NCBI GenBank assembly: GCA_017987425.1
Contig: JAGNTT010000063.1
Span: forward strand, 1 to 9,889
DNA: 9,889 nucleotides
Source of the DNA: Candidatus Omnitrophota bacterium
GTDB lineage: Bacteria > Omnitrophota > Gorgyraeia > Zapsychrales > Fredricksoniimonadaceae
Direction: 5' to 3'
The notes beneath the pieces are model-generated. The model did not search any database, was not told the origin of the DNA, and was given only the letters and a program-made list of their open reading frames with translations. Of this stretch, positions 1-6,080 are shown in pieces. Each line of letters starts with the position of its first letter. The first letter of the stretch is position 1. A program made the translations under genes and the position numbers.

Positions 1-129
1 CATCGTATTAGTGAAGCCGAAGACAGCATTAGTCGCCTGGCCTTTGGAATTGGCGAGCCCGCTAATCCCGTAAAACGCGCGGTAACAGAGCGCGTGACCG
101 TCAATGAGAAATATTTTAGATAGCGGCAT
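1..129 (-). CDS. polA: DNA polymerase I, N-terminal fragment (5' nuclease domain)
   Basis: The first 43 residues of DNA polymerase I are present; the gene continues past the left edge. The start is the ATG whose complement lies at 127-129. The translation has the hallmark opening of the 5'-3' exonuclease domain: LFLIDGHAL-like residues 7-14, with Asp10 at the position of the first metal-binding aspartate, then YRAFYGI at 16-22, and NSKGQ-TNAVFGFTN at 27-41. In the family this domain removes RNA primers and flap strands during lagging-strand synthesis and repair. I see no clear Shine-Dalgarno sequence. The gene starts 39 bases after the TPR gene stops and is probably co-transcribed with it. 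Whether the polymerase and 3'-5' exonuclease domains are intact cannot be seen. An open frame on the opposite strand over the same bases (1-123) is a shadow. Confidence 0.93.
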   Translation of the reverse strand, partial: MPLSKIFLIDGHALCYRAFYGISGLANSKGQATNAVFGFTNTM

Positions 130-168
130 GAACTGAAAAATCCATCGGATATAAAATCGTTTGAATCA

Positions 169-1098
169 TTATTTAGGCTGATTTGGAATAATGGCGAGTA
201 TTTCACGAAACTGCTGTTTGGCCGCCTGCTCATTGCCCTGGCTCATGAACTGCATGGCCTTATCCACATGTTTGGTCACCTGCTGGGCCCGGATCATCCG
301 CCGTGCTTCCTCGCGTGCCTTGACCGACTTGGGATTTTGCGGCGCAAACGCGAGACTGGCATTAAACGCATCCTCGGCTTCCCGAGCTTTTTGTTCCTTT
401 AAAAGCAGCATTCCACGGTCATATTCGGAACTGGCAACACGCATCTGATTTTTAAAATTGTCGCGTGTCTTCTGGGACGCCTCAAGGTTTAATCGTTTGG
501 TTTCCTCGTTTAGAAATCTTTCCCTTAAAAGAGGAGAACTGACATAAACGTCCTCCAGCTCTTCTCTGGCTTTCCGGGTCCAAGGATCAGCAGGATTTCC
601 AAGTTCAACGCGTTGTTGAAAATAATAGATCGCCTTTACCGTGTTCTGCTGTTTCTTATAGAAATGTCCGAGGTTGGCATAAGGAGCCAGATAGTTTTTA
701 TCCATCTGTATGGCCATCAAGTACGCCTTCTCGGCGCTCGCCGGCAAACCCATCAATTCGTAGGCAAGACCAATATCATTCCAGTACGAGGCGTTATCCG
801 GCTCAACGGCAACAGCTTTATAATAAAAAGCCATAGCCTGAGAATACTCTTCATTGTTTTGAGCTTCGTACCCTTGACGGCGGTAATCTGCCGCGTCATC
901 ACGGGTCGATGCATAAACAGAGTCGGTGTTTTGAACAAAAAAATATACGAAGGCGCACAAGAAAAATGCAGATGCATAAATGATGCGGTATTGTATTCTG
1001 AAACCTCGGACGCGCCGGCTGTTTGTTTCTGTCCCTCCGGCGCCAGATGGACTGTCGAAGAAAACCATGTCTTGTGAGGTAGCAGAAGAATAATACAT
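169..1098 (-). CDS. Membrane-anchored TPR-repeat protein
   Basis: I do not recognise a specific family. Counting from an upstream TTG at 1119, the 316-residue frame has a polar, Ser/Gly-rich N-terminus, one hydrophobic segment at about 46-62, then a soluble helical region. That pattern suggests a single-pass protein with its repeats outside the cytoplasmic membrane. Three consecutive TPR motifs are clear at about 78-111, 112-145 and 146-179, with the usual Gly/Ala/Tyr/Pro spacing. A charged helical linker follows, then two more TPR-like units at about 230-264 and 281-316. TPR arrays are protein-binding scaffolds, and the partner is unknown here. I prefer the ATG at 1098; TTG at 1119 and ATG at 1068 are alternatives, and none has a convincing ribosome binding site. 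It sits between the degenerate oxidoreductase gene and polA, 38 bases after the former, which implies co-transcription. Confidence 0.8.
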   Translation of the reverse strand: MYYSSATSQDMVFFDSPSGAGGTETNSRRVRGFRIQYRIIYASAFFLCAFVYFFVQNTDSVYASTRDDAADYRRQGYEAQNNEEYSQAMAFYYKAVAVEPDNASYWNDIGLAYELMGLPASAEKAYLMAIQMDKNYLAPYANLGHFYKKQQNTVKAIYYFQQRVELGNPADPWTRKAREELEDVYVSSPLLRERFLNEETKRLNLEASQKTRDNFKNQMRVASSEYDRGMLLLKEQKAREAEDAFNASLAFAPQNPKSVKAREEARRMIRAQQVTKHVDKAMQFMSQGNEQAAKQQFREILAIIPNQPK

Positions 1099-1136
1099 GT
1101 TTGTACGTTTGGCAAGCAATTTTTGACGTCTTAACT

Positions 1137-2360
1137 CTAGGCGGCGGAACTCTTTAAAACCTGAGGATCAAACTGGTCTTCCAGAACCTGGTTCTCGATC
1201 CCCTGGATATTTACCCCTTCCTGAATCAATTCCCGGATTTTGTTCAGCTGGTCATCGGCATTAAAAAATACGGCACCGGTCAGAACACCATTACTCGTAA
1301 ATATTTTTTTATACACGTTGCTGTCGACATCAAACACGGAAAATTCGGCGCCTTCCGGCACAAGACGTGTCGTTCCCGCCCAGAATCCTGTCAGATTTTT
1401 GATTTTAAACTGCGTCACCGAAGCGGTTAATGAACCGGCATAGGTCTCTTTCGAAATATCGGCGGCAATTGCCGCTCCCTGAAACTCCAGGACATCCGTT
1501 GATGACGCAAGGTATTTGCCTTGACTGGTAAAGGCATTTAACGCTGTGTCGGCCAAGTAGACGTTTCCAAAACTGCTTTTGTATGAAGACGAGGCATTCT
1601 CTTCGGTAGATAGCCCCAGCCCCGTTTCCTGAATCGGCCGCATATCAAATACAAGATCATCCAAAATAATCATTTCGGTTGAAATGACTTTCCCTGATTT
1701 AAAACGCACAGCCTTCACATCGCTGTCGCCTAAAATTTCTTCGATAGGATTGTCGAGCATGAGACGGACAGTGTTATGCTCCAAAAGCTGGCGAAGAATA
1801 TTCGACGCCTCGGGATCGAGAATTTCCAGAAGAATACCGGAGGACGCAGAAATGACAAGCTCTTTAGCAAGATTGGATAACGCGCAGGCGGTTAAAAAAC
1901 CGGCTACAGTCGTCACCTGAACAATGATTGTCTCAGCAAAAACGGCCTGCTCGGCAATGGTCCTTACGTCCGCCAAACGCATCGAATGATACACTCCCGC
2001 TTTTTGGCTTCCCTTAAGTTCGGGAAAACGCGGGGATGCAACATCGGCAAGCACCAGAATGTCATACGACACCTGCTCTTTATTCTCCAAAAAGACCTGC
2101 CCGCGTTTGAAATTAAACCGTGTAATCGGCTGACCGTTGATGACACGCACCTTGTTCTGTTTATAAAATGATTCCGGATGGTACAGTGACTGCTTTTCCT
2201 TGATTTCCCGCCTCAGGAACGCGCAAAGACGGTCGAATGCATATGGGTAAAAAGCATCACTGCTCACAAATGTGATGGCAGATTCTTTGTCGTTCTTGCG
2301 GATCTCTTCTATCGCTTTAGCATTAGCCACCGAATTACCGACGAAAACAATATTTTTCAT
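1137..2360 (-). CDS. Degenerate FAD/NAD(P)-dependent oxidoreductase-like protein (probable pseudoenzyme)
   Basis: The 407-residue protein follows the plan of the pyridine nucleotide-disulfide/NirB-type oxidoreductase family: an N-terminal FAD half, an inserted NAD(P) domain at about 140-240, the return of the FAD domain near 265, and a C-terminal domain from about 310. The expected sequence rhythm is preserved, for example YDILVLA at 99-105, FPELKG at 112-117 and VYKKIF at 349-354. The cofactor motifs are not. The first Gly-rich loop is GNSVAN (8-13). The conserved ATG of the FAD domain is ADV (105-107). The NAD(P) loop that normally carries GGG reads VQVTTVAG (147-154). The late Gly-Asp FAD motif is ADTA (270-273). 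An AGGA sequence nine bases before the ATG supports the start. It lies 11 bases after folD, which links it by position to folate metabolism. The frame is open over its full length, so this is not a decayed gene. It may be a structural or regulatory subunit. Confidence 0.78.
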   Translation of the reverse strand: MKNIVFVGNSVANAKAIEEIRKNDKESAITFVSSDAFYPYAFDRLCAFLRREIKEKQSLYHPESFYKQNKVRVINGQPITRFNFKRGQVFLENKEQVSYDILVLADVASPRFPELKGSQKAGVYHSMRLADVRTIAEQAVFAETIIVQVTTVAGFLTACALSNLAKELVISASSGILLEILDPEASNILRQLLEHNTVRLMLDNPIEEILGDSDVKAVRFKSGKVISTEMIILDDLVFDMRPIQETGLGLSTEENASSSYKSSFGNVYLADTALNAFTSQGKYLASSTDVLEFQGAAIAADISKETYAGSLTASVTQFKIKNLTGFWAGTTRLVPEGAEFSVFDVDSNVYKKIFTSNGVLTGAVFFNADDQLNKIRELIQEGVNIQGIENQVLEDQFDPQVLKSSAA

Positions 2361-2371
2361 ACTGCGAATTC

Positions 2372-3232
2372 CTACTGGTTAAAATGTTTTTTAAAAGCTT
2401 CCACCGCATTTTTCATAAGCACTACCGACGTGACCGGTCCCACACCGCCCGGAACAGGCGTGATGGCTCCTGCCACTTGCGAAACCGATGCAAAATCTAC
2501 ATCACCGACGATCCTTCCTTCGACGCGGTTGATCCCGACATCGATCACCGTCGCGCCCGGCTTGATCCATTCCCCTTTGACAAATCCCGGTTTCCCGACA
2601 GCAGCCACAACGACATCCGCCCGGCGCAAATGTTCTATCAATTTTGACGCATCGGTTGCTGAATGACAGACCGTAACTGTAGCGTTCTCGGCCAGTAAAA
2701 GCAGGATCAAAGGTTTACCGACGATCTCACTGCGCCCGATGATCACCGCTTCTTTGCCGCGCAACGGGATCCTTGCGAAACGCAGATGTTCCATCACCGC
2801 CGCCGCGGTGCAGGGAAAAAGTTGCCTTTTACCAAAAAACATTTTCCCGATGTTGGCAACATTTAACCCTTCGATGTCTTTGCCTTCGGCGATGGCATTG
2901 GCGACAACGCCATATTCAATCTGCGACGGTAACGGTTTATTAATCAGCACCGCATGCACGCTGTTGTCGTTGTTCAAATCTCTGATAACCCCCAACATCT
3001 CATCTTGTGAAACGGATGCCGGCAGTTTTTTTAAACGATAATCAATTCCCAGCGATTCAGCTGTTTTCTTCTGCGATTCTGCATAAGATAGAGCGCTTGG
3101 ATCCTCACCCGTCAAAATACTCACGACCACGGGGACTGATCCCGTGCGAGCCTTGAGTCCGTCAATTTCACGTTTAAGATTTTCTTTAAGAATTCCGGCC
3201 AATACCTTGCCGTCTAATAATTGAGCGCTCAT
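2372..3232 (-). CDS. folD: FolD-family methylene-tetrahydrofolate dehydrogenase, cyclohydrolase site altered
   Basis: FolD normally catalyses NADP-dependent oxidation of 5,10-methylene-tetrahydrofolate and then hydrolysis of the methenyl product to 10-formyl-tetrahydrofolate. The 286 residues are full length and align without gaps to E. coli FolD through the active site. The dinucleotide-site motifs are present: GRSEIVGKP (166-174), CHSAT (189-193), AVGKPGF (211-217), DVGINR (231-236) and PVPGGVGP (259-266). The active-site Tyr50 is kept. The lysine four residues later is Gln54 (codon CAG). The conserved Gln of VQLPLP is Asn98, within INKPLP. The Asp of the DVDG motif is Glu121, within DIEG. 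In the family the lysine and the glutamine are needed for the cyclohydrolase step, so this copy is inferred to be mainly a dehydrogenase. Its ATG overlaps the fchA stop by four bases, with AAGG eight bases upstream. That implies translational coupling to the likely supplier of the missing activity. Confidence 0.92.
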   Translation of the reverse strand: MSAQLLDGKVLAGILKENLKREIDGLKARTGSVPVVVSILTGEDPSALSYAESQKKTAESLGIDYRLKKLPASVSQDEMLGVIRDLNNDNSVHAVLINKPLPSQIEYGVVANAIAEGKDIEGLNVANIGKMFFGKRQLFPCTAAAVMEHLRFARIPLRGKEAVIIGRSEIVGKPLILLLLAENATVTVCHSATDASKLIEHLRRADVVVAAVGKPGFVKGEWIKPGATVIDVGINRVEGRIVGDVDFASVSQVAGAITPVPGGVGPVTSVVLMKNAVEAFKKHFNQ

Positions 3233-3714
3233 TGATTTGCCTTGATCATGACCAGCCCGGAATGATATCCGGCCAGCAAGAATTCCAATGCGGCTTCGAT
3301 GTCGCTTATAAGATGAGGATTGCCGTGTTCAACCACAAAAGGAGTGAGCTCGACAGCATCGTAGCTCAAACGGCAGATGGCTTTCGGCACCTGGGCGGAT
3401 TTCTTGGCGGCAGCTTTCTGGGCTTTGGCATCGAGCTTGCGCGCCGCGACGACACCCAGGTAGACCTCGGCATCCTCATCGACCAGTTCCAAAAGACGCG
3501 CGCGGATGTCCTCCGCCTTGGCGAGTGTTTTAGTGAGCTTCGATTCAATGGCCGCGGGTTTGCCCTTACCGAGCGAATAACGCGTCACCATACAGATCAA
3601 TCCAGCGCCGAGCGCGGACGAAAGCGCCGCGGCTGAACCTCCGCCGGGGACGGGCTCACGCGCAGACAAACGGTCAAGATATTCTTGAAGGGTATGATCT
3701 TTGAATTTTTTCAT
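3229..3714 (-). CDS. fchA: Methenyl-tetrahydrofolate cyclohydrolase (FchA / FTCD cyclodeaminase family)
   Basis: The protein belongs to the formiminotransferase-cyclodeaminase C-terminal family. In one-carbon pathways its stand-alone members hydrolyse 5,10-methenyl- to 10-formyl-tetrahydrofolate; others deaminate formimino-tetrahydrofolate. From the ATG at 3714 it has 161 residues. It opens with the typical LQEYLDRL and EPVPGGGSAAAL signature, then a helix with the LVDEDAEVY motif, and ends with GNP-SDIEAAL and a final VMIKANQ. Stand-alone homologues are usually about 190-210 residues. This one stops just after the last conserved segment and lacks the usual C-terminal helices. An in-frame TTG at 3756 would add 14 residues that do not look like the family N-terminus, and neither start has a good ribosome binding site. 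It overlaps folD by four bases, which supports a folate role. The cyclohydrolase function, rather than cyclodeaminase, is inferred from that context. Confidence 0.87.
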   Translation of the reverse strand: MKKFKDHTLQEYLDRLSAREPVPGGGSAAALSSALGAGLICMVTRYSLGKGKPAAIESKLTKTLAKAEDIRARLLELVDEDAEVYLGVVAARKLDAKAQKAAAKKSAQVPKAICRLSYDAVELTPFVVEHGNPHLISDIEAALEFLLAGYHSGLVMIKANQ

Positions 3715-3821
3715 CAACACAAGTGCTGGATTTAAAACGTGTGGTTTGTGGAACAACTTGAATCAATATGTCGTCGGGATTGAAATTCTTTTTGAAAAGC
3801 TTTTTTTTGGATTGATTTAAT

Positions 3822-3848
3822 ATTATCGGATAAATCTTTTGTTTGCAA
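3822..3848 (-). promoter_or_regulatory. Possible promoter for fchA-folD
   Basis: The AT-rich gap between yraN and fchA contains, on the minus strand, TTGCAA (3843-3848) and GATAAT (3822-3827) separated by 15 bases. Shifting the -10 to TAATAT gives 17. Both are imperfect matches to the -35 and -10 consensus. It is the only gap of more than 100 bases in the left half, which makes it the natural place for an internal promoter. The match alone is weak. Confidence 0.28.
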
Positions 3849-3859
3849 GATTTTATCCG
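3827..3859 (-). repeat. Inverted repeat (12-bp stem, one bulge) downstream of yraN
   Basis: Two 12-13 base arms, beginning CGGATAAA and ending TTTATCCG, flank an eight-base loop. The dyad starts seven bases after the yraN stop. No run of T follows on either strand, so it is not a canonical intrinsic terminator. It overlaps the candidate promoter. It could be an operator dyad, an mRNA 3'-end stabiliser for rnhB-yraN, or a leader structure for fchA. Confidence 0.55.
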
Positions 3860-3865
3860 GAAATT

Positions 3866-4234
3866 TTACCGCACAGCGTCGAATGCATTTTCGAAGAGTT
3901 CGATGCGAATCGCACCGTCTTCGGCCTCTTCGATGGCAAGCACATCAAACCGGCTTTGAACATCGCAATGGCCGTAATGCGCCTGCAGATACGCTTGGGC
4001 CACTCGCGTCAGTTTTCGTTGTTTGACACGAGAGACCGCCTCTTGCGGCGTGTCATAAGCACGGCGTGTTTTGACTTCCACAAAACACACACAGCCGCTC
4101 TTAATCATCACCAGATCAATTTCACCGAATTTCAAACGGTAATTCTGCGCGAGCAAACGGTATCCCCGTTTTTTGAGGTATTCGGCGGCAACCGCTTCTC
4201 CCCGCCCGCCCAGTGCTTTAGTTTTCAGCGTCAT
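3866..4234 (-). CDS. yraN: YraN / UPF0102 family nuclease-fold protein
   Basis: From the ATG at 4234 this is a 122-residue UPF0102 protein of about the usual size. The family has a PD-(D/E)XK nuclease-like fold and often sits beside rnhB. A direct role in DNA processing is suspected but not settled. The expected pattern is present: GGRGE (9-13), AAEYLKKRGY (16-25), NYR (31-33), GEID (37-40) and FVEVKTR (51-57), with Asp40, Glu53 and Lys55 as the likely metal-site residues. A central PQEAVSRVKQRKL stretch also matches the family. An in-frame TTG at 4243 has a better placed AGGTGA upstream and cannot be excluded; it would add three residues. The gene overlaps the end of rnhB by 17 bases from the ATG, so the two are translated from one message. 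Confidence 0.9.
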   Translation of the reverse strand: MTLKTKALGGRGEAVAAEYLKKRGYRLLAQNYRLKFGEIDLVMIKSGCVCFVEVKTRRAYDTPQEAVSRVKQRKLTRVAQAYLQAHYGHCDVQSRFDVLAIEEAEDGAIRIELFENAFDAVR

Positions 4235-4868
4235 GGAACACAACGTCCTTCACCTGGAACGAACGCCGGTGGATCGGCGATAATCCGTTTTCCAGAATGG
4301 CCTTGCGGTGGGACGCGGTGCCGTATCCTTTATGACTTTTAAATCCGTATTGGGGGTAGATAGAATCGTATGTTTTTAAAATCCGGTCGCGGGTAACTTT
4401 GGCGACGATCGAGGCGCAGGCGATGGACAGAGAATACGCATCGCCGTCAATAATCCGACGGGCATTGTAAGGCAGATCGCTTTTAAAATGCGGGCCATCC
4501 ACCAAGAGAACCACTTCTTTTTCAAACCCTGTTCCGCCGCTGATCTCACTCGGCAATGAGACTGTCAATTGACGTACAGCGGTGGCCATAGCCAAGAACG
4601 TTGCCTGCAGGATATTGTTTAAATCGATGACCTTCTCATTCATGATGCCGATGCCCACATACGCATTGTCGAATATCTCAAAGAACGCGCGCTCACGCTG
4701 ACGTTCGGTCATTTTTTTAGAATCTTTGATTTTGTTTTCAAATAATGTGGTGCGCAGCATGACGGCCGACGCCACGACAGGCCCCGCCAATGGTCCTCGC
4801 CCAGCCTCATCAATACCGATGATCCAGCGAAAACCGGCGGCCTTGGCTTGATTTTCAAATGTAAGCAT
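4218..4868 (-). CDS. rnhB: Ribonuclease HII
   Basis: RNase HII cleaves RNA in RNA-DNA hybrids and starts removal of single ribonucleotides from DNA. The 216 residues are full length. The signature is unmistakable: IGIDEAGRGPLAGPVVASAV (17-36), DSKKMTERQRE (49-59), ILQATFLAM (86-94), LLVDGP (121-126), GDAYSLSIACASIVAKVTRD (142-161), YPQYGFKSHKGYGT and HRRSF near the C-terminus. The four metal-binding carboxylates Asp20, Glu21, Asp124 and Asp143 are all present. A short polar insert at about 104-118 precedes the VDG strand. No Shine-Dalgarno sequence is visible. The ATG lies 26 bases after the rplS terminator hairpin and its T-run, so expression depends on readthrough or on a promoter I cannot identify. 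It overlaps yraN. Confidence 0.97.
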   Translation of the reverse strand: MLTFENQAKAAGFRWIIGIDEAGRGPLAGPVVASAVMLRTTLFENKIKDSKKMTERQRERAFFEIFDNAYVGIGIMNEKVIDLNNILQATFLAMATAVRQLTVSLPSEISGGTGFEKEVVLLVDGPHFKSDLPYNARRIIDGDAYSLSIACASIVAKVTRDRILKTYDSIYPQYGFKSHKGYGTASHRKAILENGLSPIHRRSFQVKDVVFHDAEN

Positions 4869-4894
4869 TATTAAAATTTATTGTGGGGGATGCA

Positions 4895-4927
4895 ACAAAA
4901 AAACCCTGCACCATAAGGTGCAGGGTT
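4895..4927 (-). terminator. Rho-independent terminator after rplS
   Basis: On the minus strand a perfect 11-bp stem, AACCCTGCACC with its complement, closes a four-base loop (TTAT) and is followed by seven T residues. It begins eight bases after the rplS stop. It is GC-rich and ideally placed, so it should end or strongly reduce transcription of the ruvB-to-rplS part of the cluster before rnhB. Confidence 0.93.
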
Positions 4928-4934
4928 GGAATTC

Positions 4935-5324
4935 TTACGCCGCGGCAACAGGTGCGGGAGCTACCTGCTGCATGTCCTTGCGAAGACGGGATTTTTTCCC
5001 TACTCTGTCGCGAAGATAATAAAGACGGGCACGCTTGGTGACACCCTTGCTGACGATCTGCAAGCTTTCGATAACCGGCGAGTGGATCGGAAAAATACGC
5101 TCGACACCTTCACCAAATGAAATTTTGCGGACCGTGAATGTTCCTTTGGAACCGCGTCCGGTAATTTTGATCACAGTTCCCTCAAACGGATGAATACGGA
5201 TCTTCTCGGCTTCCTTAACCTTCACGCGCATCTTGACGAAATCACCGACGTTGACAACAGGAAGATCCGTACGGATAAACTGCTGTTCAATCGCTTTTAC
5301 TTTCTCTAAACCTGAGGCAACCAT
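4935..5324 (-). CDS. rplS: 50S ribosomal protein L19
   Basis: L19 is a large-subunit protein at the interface with the 30S subunit. From the ATG at 5324 it has 129 residues, slightly longer than the usual 115-120 because of a tail rich in Ala, Pro and Val. Family features are present: the N-terminal helix ending EQQFIRTDLPVVNVGD (13-28), the VKVKEAEKIRI strand, FEGTVIKITGRGSKGTFTVR, GEGVERIFPIHSPVIESLQI and a basic C-terminal RARLYYLRDRVGKKSRLRK. The start is decided by AAGGAG at 5332-5337, seven bases upstream. The frame stays open back to a GTG at 5408, but those 28 codons run through the repeat cluster and should not be translated. It follows trmD, as in many bacteria, and is followed by a strong terminator. 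Confidence 0.97.
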   Translation of the reverse strand: MVASGLEKVKAIEQQFIRTDLPVVNVGDFVKMRVKVKEAEKIRIHPFEGTVIKITGRGSKGTFTVRKISFGEGVERIFPIHSPVIESLQIVSKGVTKRARLYYLRDRVGKKSRLRKDMQQVAPAPVAAA

Positions 5325-5331
5325 TAGATTT

Positions 5332-5337
5332 CTCCTT
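5332..5337 (-). promoter_or_regulatory. Shine-Dalgarno site of rplS
   Basis: The minus strand reads AAGGAG seven bases before the rplS ATG. It is the best ribosome binding site in the window and rules out the longer GTG start. It lies immediately after the heptamer repeat cluster, so folding of the repeats could expose or limit it. Confidence 0.9.
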
Positions 5338-5342
5338 AACAA

Positions 5343-5407
5343 GTGGTCAGTGATCTGTGGCCTGTGATCGGTATGCGATCTGACCACTGAGTACTGACCG
5401 CTGATCA
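5343..5407. repeat. Inverted cluster of degenerate heptamer repeats (TGRTCAG type)
   Basis: The trmD-rplS gap is built almost wholly of 7-base units. On the plus strand the first five units start at 5344, 5351, 5358, 5365 and 5372: TGGTCAG, TGATCTG, TGGCCTG, TGATCGG and the weaker TATGCGA. After a one-base break, four complementary units start at 5380, 5387, 5394 and 5401: CTGACCA, CTGAGTA, CTGACCG and CTGATCA. The two halves point at each other, so the transcript can form an imperfect hairpin. The array begins at the trmD stop codon and ends just before the rplS Shine-Dalgarno site. The units are too diverged to be a simple microsatellite. Confidence 0.85.
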
Positions 5408-6079
5408 CTTTAATAAATCCGGACGATATTTCTTGGTACGCTTGACCGCTTCATCATTTTGCCACTTTTGAATGGCTAAATGATTGCCCGATAATAGCAC
5501 ATCAGGCACTTTTAATCCACGAAAATTTGCCGGCCGCGTGTACGTCGGAGCTTCCAGCAGATTATGCTCAAAAGACTCCCTAACGAGCGACTCTTCTTTA
5601 CCCAAAACTCCTGGAATCAAACGGGTAACGGCATCCACGACAACCATGGCGGGAATCTCTCCGCCCGTCAGCACATAATCACCGATTGAAATACTTTCAT
5701 CTACCAGACATTCGCGCACGCGTTCATCGATTCCTTCGTAATGGCCACAGATAATAATCAAATTTTTATGCTTTGTCAACTGTTTTGCTTGGGCTTGCGC
5801 AAAAGGTTTTCCGCCGGGATCCATATAGATCACATGGGCTTTCCTTCTGCCCTTAATACGCTTGATTGCGTCAAAAAATGGCTGGGCGCTGAGCACCATT
5901 CCCGGCCCTCCCCCGAACGGACGATCGTCCACCTTGCGGTGCTTATCCAGCGTAAAATCACGGAGGTCATGAACACGGATTTCGACTTTCTTTTTTTCCT
6001 GGGCCCGTTTAACAATGGACTCGTTGAAGATCGCGGAAAAAACGTTTGGAAAAATCGTGATCACATCAAAACGCAGCAT
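5405..6079 (-). CDS. trmD: tRNA (guanine-N1)-methyltransferase TrmD
   Basis: TrmD uses S-adenosylmethionine to methylate G37 next to the anticodon, preventing +1 frameshifting. The 224 residues make a slightly short but complete SPOUT enzyme. Motifs include FDVITIFPNVF (4-14), HRKVDDRPFGGGPGMV (47-62), CGHYEGIDERV (111-121), SIGDYVLTGGE (131-141, the knot and cofactor site), RLIPGVLGKEES (153-164), YTRP (180-183) and PDVLLSGNH (192-200). The C-terminal domain ends soon after the YRPDLL motif, without the long tail of the E. coli protein. The ATG at 6079 is one base after the tgt stop, and AGGAA in the end of tgt serves as ribosome binding site, so translation is coupled. rpsP and rimM, the usual upstream partners, are absent here. 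Confidence 0.97.
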   Translation of the reverse strand: MLRFDVITIFPNVFSAIFNESIVKRAQEKKKVEIRVHDLRDFTLDKHRKVDDRPFGGGPGMVLSAQPFFDAIKRIKGRRKAHVIYMDPGGKPFAQAQAKQLTKHKNLIIICGHYEGIDERVRECLVDESISIGDYVLTGGEIPAMVVVDAVTRLIPGVLGKEESLVRESFEHNLLEAPTYTRPANFRGLKVPDVLLSGNHLAIQKWQNDEAVKRTKKYRPDLLK

Positions 6080-6080
6080 G

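Noticed and set aside
1..123. Open reading frame on the plus strand running in from the left edge
   Set aside because: The opposite strand encodes an unmistakable DNA polymerase I N-terminus starting at 129, so the plus-strand frame is a shadow.
1137..2360. Reading the oxidoreductase-like gene as a decaying pseudogene
   Set aside because: The frame is open for 407 codons, with a good ribosome binding site and preserved overall family pattern; only the cofactor residues are changed.
3827..3859. Intrinsic terminator after yraN
   Set aside because: The stem is AT-rich and no T-run follows it on either strand; kept only as an inverted repeat.
4866..4895. Promoter between the rplS terminator and rnhB (TTGCAT with AATAAT)
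   Set aside because: The -10-like box lies on the rnhB start codon itself, so transcription would begin inside the gene.
5325..5408. Longer rplS starting at GTG 5408
   Set aside because: The extra codons run through the heptamer repeats, do not resemble L19, and the AAGGAG site correctly serves the ATG at 5324.
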